47,500 bases of DNA from Botryococcus braunii. Taxonomy: Eukaryota; Chlorophyta; Trebouxiophyceae. The stretch is from positions 653,237 through 700,736 of the forward strand of contig KV908355.1 in NCBI GenBank assembly GCA_002005505.1. Reading direction: 5' to 3'. Shown one piece after another: positions 39,088 through 47,500 of this stretch (the stretch's first letter is position 1; the number at the start of each line of letters is the position of its first letter). Position numbers and translations under genes: made by a program. A model generated the notes under the pieces. The model saw only the letters and a list, made by a program, of their open reading frames with translations, was not told the origin of the DNA and ran no database searches.

Positions 39088-40596
39088 GAGCAGAATTCAT
39101 TAGACACCCATGAGGTTATGGAATATGTTCCTAGACCTCATGGACATAAGGTAATACCAGTTCACTGGATTTTCTCAGTGAAAATGGATGCACATGGCAA
39201 TGTGTTGAGATTCAAGGCAAGACTGGTTGCTCAGGGGTGTCGACAAATTCCTGGAGTAGATGTCATGGAGGTCTTTGCACCAACCAGCAGCTATGGAGCT
39301 AGGAGAACCTTGCTAGCTGTGGCTGCTAGGGAAGGTTACGAGATTCACCAGGTAGATGTTAAGACAGCCTTTCTCAATGGTGAGCTGGAGGAAGAAGTGT
39401 ATGTAACACAACCTCCAAGATTTGAGAATGGTGATCGCAATACCGTGTGTCGACTCAAAAAGGCACTGTATGGCCTAAAGCAGGCCCCACGTGCCTGGCA
39501 CAAGACCCTTAATGACAAACTTGAAGTCATGGGGTATGAGGTGTGCAAGAGTGATGCTGGAGTTTATGTGAGATGCTCTGAAGATGGGGGTAAATCCTAC
39601 GTGCTAATTTATGTAGATGATCTCCTGATTGTATCCAAGGGCATGTCAGAGGTGGAGAGAGTGAAAGAGCTTCTCAAGAAAGAATTCACCATCCACGATC
39701 TGGGGGAGGTGAAGGATTTCTTAGGTTGTCAAGTCATGAGAGATAGAGAGAAGGGGTTAATCTCCCTGAGTTGCATTCCTAAGATAGATGCACTTGTGGA
39801 GAAGTTTGGTCTTGATCTTGAGTCAGTTGGGCCCGATACCCCAATGACAAAAGATTTTGTAATGTCTCAGATGCCTGCACCAAAGGATGGGAGTGATAGT
39901 ATTGGTGCTGGGAGTGTTCTGCCTCCTGGTCATCGATACTGTGAGTTAGTTGGGTCTCTGCTCTACATAGCTAACACTACTCGTCCTGATATATCCCAGG
40001 CTGTAGGAGTTCTGTCGAGGTACAGGATGTCACCCACAACAGCACACTGGAATGAGGCCATCCGTGTGTTGAAATATCTTAAGGGAACCCGAGACCTGGT
40101 TCTGATCCTTGGTGGAAAAGAAACAGAGTTGGAGGGATATGTTGATGCTGATTACGGTGGAGATCAAGACCACCGTTTCTCCACCACCGGCTTCGTCCTC
40201 ACTGTGTTTGGAGGAGCAGTTGTGTGGGGAAGTAAAAAGCAATCTGCTGTGGCTACTTCCACAGTAGAAGCAGAATTCATGGCAGCAAGTGCTGTTGTGA
40301 AGGAAACTAATTGGCTGAGGGGATTCCTAGAGGAAATTGGCGTGTTACCCTGGATAGTGAAGATACATTGTGATAACCAAGGGTGCATCAATCACCTCAG
40401 GAATCCAGTGTATTCTAAACATACCAAGCACATTGCAATCAGCTGTCACTTTGCACGTGAAGCTATTGCAAAGGGGCAGGTTGACTTCAAATACATTCAG
40501 TCTGCCAGGAATGTGGCTGACATCTTCACTAAACCACTAGTAAGATTAGTGTTTCAGGGTCATAGAAACTCACTGGGTCTTGCCAAGTTCTGGTGA
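39088..40596 (+). CDS. Element B reverse transcriptase and RNase H
   Basis: Resumes gag-pol after element C; the reading frame is continuous across the AAGAA duplication. RT motifs: KVIPVHWIFSVKMDAHGN, RLVAQGCRQIPGVDVMEVF, VDVKTAFLNGELEEEVYV, LYGLKQAPRAWH and catalytic LIYVDDLLIVSK (about 39606-39641). RNase H: GYVDADYGGDQDHRFSTTGF, KKQSAVATSTVEAEFMAAS and ADIFTKPLV. The stop at 40594-40596 lies just before the polypurine tract. This part is intact. Confidence 0.92.
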   Translation, partial: EQNSLDTHEVMEYVPRPHGHKVIPVHWIFSVKMDAHGNVLRFKARLVAQGCRQIPGVDVMEVFAPTSSYGARRTLLAVAAREGYEIHQVDVKTAFLNGELEEEVYVTQPPRFENGDRNTVCRLKKALYGLKQAPRAWHKTLNDKLEVMGYEVCKSDAGVYVRCSEDGGKSYVLIYVDDLLIVSKGMSEVERVKELLKKEFTIHDLGEVKDFLGCQVMRDREKGLISLSCIPKIDALVEKFGLDLESVGPDTPMTKDFVMSQMPAPKDGSDSIGAGSVLPPGHRYCELVGSLLYIANTTRPDISQAVGVLSRYRMSPTTAHWNEAIRVLKYLKGTRDLVLILGGKETELEGYVDADYGGDQDHRFSTTGFVLTVFGGAVVWGSKKQSAVATSTVEAEFMAASAVVKETNWLRGFLEEIGVLPWIVKIHCDNQGCINHLRNPVYSKHTKHIAISCHFAREAIAKGQVDFKYIQSARNVADIFTKPLVRLVFQGHRNSLGLAKFW

Positions 40597-40614
40597 GGAA
40601 AAGGCAAGGGGAAG
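40597..40614 (+). promoter_or_regulatory. Polypurine tract of element B
   Basis: 'ggaaaaggcaaggggaag' directly before the 3' LTR. Confidence 0.85.
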
Positions 40615-41306
40615 TGTTGTATTGGATGAGTTATTTATGCCTTTCCCTCAGTGGAGTAATAGTGGCTTTTCCGTCAGTGACAATAATAAATGACTAACAT
40701 GGGCGAAACTGCAAAGACTTCGCAGTTAGGAACAATTCGAATGTAGATAGAGATAACGCAAGTTACAGACACGTTTAGTGCAGGAAGGTAGTGGTGCTAG
40801 CACGGAGTGGCAAGGCACTTGTTTGGGACTACACAAGCACTCCGGGTGTTTCCTTAAAGTTGCCCAATCAGTCCTTGATTGTTCATGTTCTTGACTCTAC
40901 TCTTCGTCACACAGTAGAGCGAACTTTGACTCACACCCTCCGTGCCGCCACTGCACAGGTAACGTGATTGTGAATAGAATGGGAGATTTGAGGCTTTGTT
41001 GACCTTAGTATTTCATGTTATGTGTATGTGCTTGGCTATCTTATCATCGGACAATGAGATTGATCCTTTCTGAGTACGTACCAGTTAGGGTAGTTTGAAT
41101 TCCGTTGTTAAGAGAGAGCAAGTGAGCAATTGTAATAGACTTGTTTGGGACTACACAAGCACTCCGGGTGTTTCCTTAAAGTTGCCCAATCAGTCCTTGA
41201 TTGTTCATGTTCTTGACTCTACTCTTCGTCACACAGTAGAGCGAACTTTGACTCACACCCTCCGTGCCGCCACTGCACAGGAATACGCCAAGCCCATAAC
41301 CTAACA
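40615..41306 (+). repeat. 3' LTR of element B
   Basis: Same structure as the 5' LTR: leader copy 1 40817-40958, segment 40959-41138 with TGTAA at 41131-41135, copy 2 41139-41280. Confidence 0.95.
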
Positions 41307-41311
41307 ATGTG

Positions 41312-42882
41312 GGACTGTGTGCTTGGTGGATCAGCAGGGAAATACATGCATATTGAGAGATGTTGAATTTGTTCCAACTGCATTGGAAAATTTAATGTCA
41401 GTGTCTGCTGGAGTTGTTGATGGTTTAAATTTTTCAACAAATCCACTAGGAGAAGTCACACATGTTTGCTGTCAGAAGTCATCGTTTCAAGTAGAAGTGA
41501 CAAAAGAAAGAGGACTATACTTCTGCTCAGTGATATGTCAGTCAGTAAAGTTGCCCCATGTTGCTGGCATTGCACACAAGTGTTCAGAGTACGACTTATG
41601 GCATGCAAGACTAGGACACCCTAGCAGTAAAAACATGGAACGCTTGCAAACCGAAGATATGGTGAAAGGCATTGAGACGTCATTATCACCTTGCAATCAT
41701 GGTCACTCACATTGTGAGGTTTGTGTTCTGGGGAAGCAGACTAGAGAGAGCTACCCACGCTCTCCGGCAACGGCTACAGAGCGATTAGAGATTGTCCACA
41801 TGGATATTGTGGGTGAACTGCCTGTACCGGGTGCTGAAGGAGAGAGGTACATGCTCACCATGCTGGATGATTTCTCAAAGGCGGGTGTTGCAAGGGCATT
41901 GGTCCTGAAGTCTCAGGTGGGTGATGCTGTTAGAGCAATTCTCCTGTACTTAGAAAATCAGACTGGCCATACTGTAAAGGTTGTCAGGACTGATAGAGGG
42001 ACTGAGTTTGTAAACTCAGATTTGCGTGAGTTCTTTCATTCGAAGGGGATAAGACACGAGACGTCTGCCCCTTATACCCCGCAACAAAATGGCCGGGCGG
42101 AACGCTTTAACCGTTCCTTGAAAGAGAAGGTTAGAATGTTGCTGCTACAGGCTAAGGCTCCACAAAGCTTGTGGACCGAAGCGCTGCCTACTGCTGTTAG
42201 GTTACTAAACCTCAAGGCAATTAAGGGGAAGACTGCTACCCCTTATGAGCTATTATTTGGCAGGAAGCCTGCTGTTCATTACTTGAGGGTATTTGGCTGT
42301 CTTGCATACATCAAAACGCCTGACAAGGATCTGTCTGCCTTTTCTCCTAGATCAGAGGCAGGAATGTTTGTCGGGTACGAACCAGCATCTAAGGCATATA
42401 GAGTGCTGGTTGGGGATAAGATCAAGGTGTCAAAAAATGTGAAATTTTTTGAAGACAAATTGGGTATCCACACTCTCTCTACTGATACCCAACTGCCCCC
42501 TGATTTCCCACGTGATGTAAACTGTGATCAGGTGCCAAGCTCTGCAGACGAAGAGGACTGGGATTTTGTCCCAGTTGACATTGCTGAGGCAGTGGACATG
42601 AACAGGGAAGCTGGAAGGGGAGAAGACCAAATCCTACCAGCTAACCTAGAAGTGTTGCAGAGACTCAATGAAGTACTAAGGCAACAAGCTCAGGCGGAAG
42701 AGAGTGGGAACAGGGATACACATGGTCCAGGCGTCTCAGGGGAAGAGTCAATGGGCCCTGGGGATGAGCAGGAACAACCAGGAGATGGTGAAAATGATCC
42801 CGGTAGTGACTCGGATCAGGACCGCTCATCACGGGAGTCTGACAGTGGGGATGAGGCGCAGGACAGGGTAAGAGGTGGATGA
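41312..42882 (+). CDS. Element A protease end, GAG-pre-integrase and integrase
   Basis: Continues the protease after the ATGTG duplication. The GAG-pre-integrase domain has DLWHARLGHPSSKNMERL and HSHCEVCVLGK. The integrase catalytic triad is seen as VHMDIVGE (41797), DRGTEFVNSD (about 41992) and QQNGRAERFNRSL (about 42085). After a Ser/Asp/Glu-rich linker it stops at 42882, overlapped by the next frame at ATGA, so a frame change is needed to reach RT. Confidence 0.88.
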
Positions 42883-43520
42883 GTAGGTATGATCTTAGAG
42901 AGACACTTGCTCAACCTGATAAGTATATACCTGGATCTTACTTTGTCAAAGACGATGCGATAGCAGGAGCAACAAGGGTCACATCACCTAACCAAAATGG
43001 TGCAAAGGAGAAGGAGGTCCTATCCTCTAGGAATGTAAAAATCCCTAACGATTGGTTTGAGGCGAGGAATTCACCTCAATGGGTATACTGGAAGGAGGCT
43101 ATGAATGAGGAAATGGACTCAATTGAGTCTCATGAGACATTTGAATACTGTCACAAGCCTTCCCATGCCAAGGTGATCCCACTGAAGTGGGTTTATGCAA
43201 TTAAAACTGATGGTTTTGGGGATGTAATCAAGTTCAAGGCGAGGCTTGTGGCACAAGGATGCAAACAAAGACCAGGGGTGGATTATTTTGAGACTTTTGC
43301 TCTTGTCAGTACACACTCATCCAGGCGTGTGCTTCTGAATCTGGCAAACGCTAAGGGATGGAAGGTACATCAGGTAGACATTAAAACTGCCTTTCTTAAT
43401 GGGTCCTTAGAGGAGGAAGTTTATGTAACTCAACCCCCCTGTTTCTCTAATGGTGATTCGAGTAGAGTATGTAAGCTTCTGAAATCATTGTATGGCCTGA
43501 AGCAGGCCCCACGCGCGTGA
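42879..43520 (+). CDS. Element A reverse transcriptase, N-terminal part
   Basis: Starts at ATG 42879, overlapping the previous stop. Contains copia RT motifs: SPQWVYWKEAMNEEMDSIES, KVIPLKWVYAIKTDGFG, RLVAQGCKQRPGVDYFETF, VHQVDIKTAFLNGSLEEEVY, LYGLKQAPRA. It ends at TGA 43518-43520 where copia RTs have Trp, a nonsense mutation. Confidence 0.88.
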   Translation: MSRYDLRETLAQPDKYIPGSYFVKDDAIAGATRVTSPNQNGAKEKEVLSSRNVKIPNDWFEARNSPQWVYWKEAMNEEMDSIESHETFEYCHKPSHAKVIPLKWVYAIKTDGFGDVIKFKARLVAQGCKQRPGVDYFETFALVSTHSSRRVLLNLANAKGWKVHQVDIKTAFLNGSLEEEVYVTQPPCFSNGDSSRVCKLLKSLYGLKQAPRA

Positions 43521-44232
43521 CATAAGCGCCTTGTTGAAGAGCTTAGCAAGTTTGGCTTTACTGCCTGCAAAAGCGATTCATCACTGTTTGTCAACAAGGA
43601 ATCCTATGAGTCACATGTTTACTTGCTGACTTATGTTGATGACTTGTTGATTGTATGCAAGGAAGGGGAAACCATTGAGCAAGTCAAATCTAAGCTCACT
43701 TGTAGTTTCTCTATTCATGATCTTGGTGAGATCATTTCTGGGATGTGAAATCACCAAAGATGAGACCACTGGGAGCCTCAAGATGACTAACGTATTAAAA
43801 ATTGAGAGGCTGGTGGAGGAGTATGGACTTCCTGCACAAGGCATGGATGTTGATACTCCAATGGCGCATGGGTTTGTCACTTCACAAAATCCAGAGCCAC
43901 CCTTGGGGGCTGGTGGTGAGCAGGTAGGAGCAGGCACACCATTGCCAGAGGGTCACAGGTATCTGGAGCTCGTGGGATCACTACAATACCTAGCTACCAC
44001 AACTAGGCCTGACATAGCTCAGGCTGTGGGGGTTTTGAGTCGGTTCAGGGGGCAACCTACGACAGCGCATTGGAATGGTGCTATAAGAGTACTGAGGTAC
44101 TTAAATTGCACTAAGGAAATGGGCATAACGTACACTAACTCTGGTGACAATGAGTTGGTGGGATACGTGGATGCAGATTTTGCTGGTGACTTGGATGGAA
44201 GAAAATCAACCACAGGGTTTGTTCTTCTTCTT
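43521..44232 (+). pseudogene. Element A RT end and truncated RNase H
   Basis: After the nonsense codon RT continues with the catalytic YVDD box (LTYVDDLLIV, about 43627-43656). A frameshift near 43737-43745 moves the coding to another frame (FLGCEITKDE...RYLELVGSLQYLA). RNase H begins GYVDADFAGDLDGRKSTTGF and stops matching copia at about 44232; the rest of the domain is missing. Confidence 0.82.
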
Positions 44233-44843
44233 ATCCGTCTCCCCCCGGCCGACCCCGGGAGCCGCCCGCCCGCGGCTCCCGGATCGTACCGCCTCGTACC
44301 GGCAATTCTGGGACTCCCCGAGGACGGTCCCAGGTTGCCCCCCCCCCCCACCCAACAACCAACCAACCAACCAACACCAACAAAAAGCAAAACGAGACGA
44401 GGAGACCAACCAAAAACTGGACAAGAAACACACAGAGCTGGGAAACCCCCCCCACCCCTTGTTGCCTGTCCCCCGTGATTTTCCGTGTTTCGGTGGATAA
44501 TCCTCGAGCTCCGACCCTCTCCTGGGTCCGGGAGCCGGACCACAGACACCCCTAAAGGACCTGAAAAGCTCCAAAAATAAAAACTGATCTGCCAGCCAGG
44601 GGATTTCTTTCCAGTAGTTTCAGCGTTCCCCTGGATGTTTTCGGATTTCCGAACACCACATTCCGCGAGCCCCCCTAACGAAAAGGGAAACGGTAAAACC
44701 TCTCGAACGCCCCACAAATAATATGGAAAACAAACATACACAATATGACAGCCCATGCACACCCCATAAGAAAAATGATGACCCATGTCCCAGATGCCCC
44801 GAACGCACCATCCTCGCAGGACCTGCTTTTAATTAACTGACAT
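44233..44843. other. Foreign segment replacing the RNase H end of element A
   Basis: GC-rich, non-copia DNA of about 600 bp with a C run (44338-44350) and 'accaaccaacc' repeats, ending before the polypurine tract of A. No protein family recognised on either strand. Confidence 0.6.
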
Positions 44844-44845
44844 GT

Positions 44846-44861
44846 GAAGCAAGGGGAAGAT
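44846..44861 (+). promoter_or_regulatory. Polypurine tract of element A
   Basis: 'gaagcaaggggaaga' directly before the 3' LTR, like 'ggcaaggggaag' in B and C. Expected primer for plus-strand synthesis. Confidence 0.75.
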
Positions 44862-45987
44862 TGTTGGGTTTTGTACTTCATTATGTCATGTTAATTAACG
44901 TGCGTGCGTGCGTGCGTGCGCACGTGCGTGCGTGCGTGCGTGTGTGAAGGTACAATCACATGTAATAATTAGCTGTAAGTTAACCAAGCAGTTAACTCAA
45001 GGTAAAGACATCTTGACAATGGCTATGAACGATCAATCTATGAGTATTAATGCATTGAGAGATATGTATTCTATGGCTGTAAATACCTTCCAGCCTTTAG
45101 TGGCTGGAAGACATGCATCTAGAGTTAATAAATGTGTTACTGTAGGATAAGGGTCCAAATTCTGTGGATAGGAACCCTGAGCATGTCCTAATGTTCGTGA
45201 AAAAGGCCAGTAGCAGTGCTGGACAGCGCGTTTCCCACGCGCTGATCTGAGTACAGATAGCCAGAGAACCCGGACCACCAGGCAGTCATTCGATCTCTTT
45301 GGCTTGTTAAGCCGACTCCTGAATGGACTCATGTGAATTGCTTTCTTTCTCTCTCACTTGTTGTGAGTAACTTCTGTGGAAGCAATTGCTATACGTGGTA
45401 AGTCGGGGCTCTGCCGGTCATGTTTTTCATCACGGCCATAAGTGCCGTTTTGTTGATCAGAGACTAATATGGGTATGTGAATGTTGCAGAATTGTTCATC
45501 AGTTTGACGCTGTCGACTATGTATGTCTTGGTCAAACTGATTAAGTACATGGTAAGTCAGCTATGTGACGGCTGAGGGCTGCTTATAGATAAGGTTCATC
45601 ATATGCAATGAACTAAAGGTGTTAGTGTGTTCACAGGATGATATACTTGTGAGTATAGTCATCATTTATGATTAATATAACACCTTTGGATCTTTGCAGG
45701 TAAGACTAGTTACTGTGTGTGTTCGTCCGACAGTAGTTTGTAAGTCATTCGATCTCTTTGGCTTGTTAAGCCGACTCCTGAATGGACTCATGTGAATTGC
45801 TTTCTTTCTCTCTCACTTGTTGTGAGTAACTTCTGTGGAAGCAATTGCTATACGTGAATTGTTCATCAGTTTGACGCTGTCGACTATGTATGTCTTGGTC
45901 AAACTGATTAAGTACATGGATGATATACTTGTGAGTATAGTCATCATTTATGATTAATATGACACCTTTGGATCTTTGCAGATCACA
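44862..45987 (+). repeat. 3' LTR of element A
   Basis: Leader copy 1 at 45285-45699 (with both introns), segment 45700-45743 with TGTAA, copy 2 at 45744-45981 lacking the introns. Ends CAGATCACA, followed by the CTGAG duplication. Confidence 0.9.
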
Positions 45988-46100
45988 CTGAGCATGAATG
46001 TTACTGCATGACAAAGGGCATCCTTAGCTGCTTTGAATACGCATTCTATTTGCTCAAAAGTCCACCAGCACGAAGGTTCCATATGGATCCGGCCCTCCGG
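45988..46100 (-). other. Possible exon interrupted by element A
   Basis: Minus strand reads EPSCWWTFEQIECVFKAAKD then ALCHAVTFML up to the CTGAG target site, continuing in frame for a few codons on the other side of A (24044 downward, RAHGTVGEHL then stop). Protein-like, but no family recognised and no splice partners fixed. Confidence 0.3.
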
Positions 46101-46114
46101 AGGCCCAAATATTG

Positions 46115-46251
<137 letters not shown>

Positions 46252-46932
46252 GCCCCATGCATACAAGTGCGGCGACCATGCTTGAAAGGTACCCCTGTAG
46301 TGTCAGAGTACTGTTACTAGCATGAGTTATGCCTAGGCATTACAGGATTTACGATGTGGCATGAACCAAAATCTAGCTGTCTCACGAGATGCACCCAGTC
46401 AAGATCGAAGGACCTGAAGGTGCGTTCCCTATCTTCTTGAGTTGACTCACGGGAGCTACATAGAGCAACTGTTGACAAGACCGCCACTCATCAAAGGCCA
46501 GACGTCAGGCTGTCATATTGGATCTGGAAAGCATGTATCTGGATTGCCACCCAGGCTGCATACCATCAAAATGCTTGGACCAGCTATGCTAAAGTGTACC
46601 AGTGGGCAGCCCAGGCCAAACATATACCTCTTTCGTAACGATATGCATGTTGAATGGGAGTATAACGTAGTATGACTGCGTTCTATAACTATATAACTGC
46701 GCAGTATAACTCATTCGACCACATGTGAATCATGTGATGCATGTGGAAAAGGATGCATATGAAACACAGTTGGTGCTTTCCCTAAGCATGGATGCAGCGG
46801 AAATAAATAAATAGACGTCTATTTGTTTATGTCAGCTAAGTCCGTGGCCACGGTGAGGAAACCCACCAGGTGTGATGATATGCATGCTAGCTAGAAGAGC
46901 TTCTCCCGCATGTTATTGGGGGAATAATGAAA
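46252..46932. other. Spacer or intron/UTR, no gene seen
   Basis: A 77-codon plus frame (46442-46675) has no recognisable domain. May contain the 3' UTR of the gene at 46933-47246 (minus). Confidence 0.4.
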
Positions 46933-47246
46933 TCATTCGAGGACCTCTGTCAACAGATACGCCATCGTGGTTTTGTTGAGGGCTTGACCTATAGTCTTCA
47001 CAAGCTTTTCACTCCGGCTGTGCTGCTCCCGCACCATTATAAGGATGGTCTCATTGGTCTTGCGGCCATCTTTTATCCGACCTTCCAAAATATCTATTGC
47101 ATGTCCAGTCCTTGCCTCTCCTGTTTTGGCCATGCGGAGCGCCTGGCGAAACATGCCCTCGACCTCAGTCCTGTTCAAGTTGGTCGAGCTATTGGCATTG
47201 CTCAACTCCAACCGACCCTTTTCGAGAAGTTGAAGCGCATGATCCC
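46933..47246 (-). CDS. Terminal coiled-coil exon of a gene extending past the window
   Basis: 314 nt, acceptor CTGCGG/CCGCAG at 47247-47249 (minus), phase 1, ending at a stop at 46933. Contains KTNETILIMVREQHSRSEKL. It matches the last exon of the GT61-like gene (TNESLLASLISQEAKSKELL) in sequence pattern, phase, length (314 versus 317) and GD(N/H)A start. The rest of the gene would lie to the right of the window, so a second GT61-like gene is possible but not shown. Confidence 0.5.
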
Positions 47247-47429
47247 CTGCGGAGAACCCCCAAGCATACTAGTTCTTTACTCTACGCAACATGCATTGTT
47301 TCACTGACCAATGGTAAGATTGGGCAATAACTAAGATCTTCCAATGGATAAGTATCTTATCAGAAAGGTTCATAGACCATTTCCTGATCTCCCTAGAACA
47401 GAGGGAGGGTGTTAAGTATTGTCGGCGGG

Positions 47430-47441
47430 CCCACCGAGAGA

Positions 47442-47500
<59 letters not shown>
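47430..47500. repeat. (GA)n microsatellite at window end
   Basis: GA tract with AGG interruptions running to the last base. Confidence 0.95.

Larger units (their letters stand above)
26751..41306 (+). mobile_element. Copia LTR retrotransposon B (nested in A)
   Basis: Two 692-bp LTRs (26751-27442 and 40615-41306), TGTTGTATT...CCTAACA, differing at about two positions by eye. TSD ATGTG. About 7.4 kb without element C. Carries a pre-gag ORF, gag-pol and RT-RNase H. Gag has a nonsense codon (28249), the pre-gag ORF and the IN-RT linker have frame breaks, and C is inserted at 31942. Confidence 0.95.
24050..45987 (+). mobile_element. Copia LTR retrotransposon A (outermost, decayed)
   Basis: LTRs 24050-25196 and 44862-45987, starting TGTTGGG and (3' copy) ending GATCACA. 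The TSD is CTGAG, and a purine tract (gcaaggggaaga) precedes the 3' LTR. Without element B and one copy of its target duplication it is about 7.4 kb. Gag with zinc knuckle, protease, integrase, RT and RNase H are in Ty1/copia order. It is split by B at 26750. The internal frame is broken at 42880, 43518 and about 43740, and the RNase H end is replaced by unrelated DNA from about 44233. Yet the LTRs differ by only a few substitutions plus a 20-bp indel. Confidence 0.9.

Overview
This is eukaryotic nuclear DNA, most likely from a green alga. The evidence is intron-split genes with GT-AG junctions, a GT61-family glycosyltransferase, Ty1/copia retrotransposons whose primer-binding sites fit a plant-type initiator Met tRNA, TGTAA (the chlorophyte-type poly(A) signal) at plausible 3' ends, and very long dinucleotide tracts. 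A prasinophyte such as Cymbomonas would fit, but the species cannot be proved from this window. No rRNA, tRNA, CRISPR array or bacterial operon was seen.

Layout. 1-3.9 kb: minisatellites and low-complexity DNA with no convincing gene. 3.99-12.15 kb (minus): one eight-exon GT61-like gene of about 781 codons. All splice phases agree, nearly every intron holds a micro- or minisatellite, and exon 1 carries a one-base frameshift in a homopolymer. 12.2-14.1 kb: microsatellites and doubtful exon fragments. 14.1-19.5 kb (plus): two diverged tandem tyrosine-recombinase genes with the same intron positions; the second is decayed. 19.5-22.4 kb: satellite DNA, including about 21 copies of an 82/85-bp unit. 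22.4-23.4 kb (minus): an unrecognised gene or pseudogene whose 5' 201 bp is also found at 14.3 kb.

24.05-45.99 kb: a three-level nest of copia elements. C (minus, 31943-39082, intact 1800-codon polyprotein, apparently identical LTRs, TSD AAGAA) lies in B (plus, 26751-41306, TSD ATGTG). B lies in A (plus, 24050-45987, TSD CTGAG). 46-47.5 kb: a possible exon broken by A, a CT tract, and the 3'-terminal exon of a gene whose last exon matches that of the GT61 gene in phase and length.

The outstanding observation concerns the LTRs. In all three families the LTR holds a leader segment twice. Copy 1 ends at a 5' splice donor (CAG|GT). Copy 2 follows a TGTAA signal and ends at CAG joined directly to the last bases of the LTR. 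In A, copy 1 also holds two GT-AG introns (92 and 85 bp) that are exactly absent from copy 2: exons of 113+62+63 give 238 nt, and copy 2 is 238 nt. Copy 2 is therefore the spliced form of copy 1. A consistent model is that the 5' LTR's poly(A) signal lies inside an intron, and that copy 2 is rewritten at each cycle from strong-stop cDNA of the spliced leader. The elements also carry a small pre-gag ORF whose N terminus copies the histone H3 tail (RTKQTARK), primer sites matching the anticodon arm of initiator tRNA-Met, and a paired Cys-rich module between integrase and reverse transcriptase.
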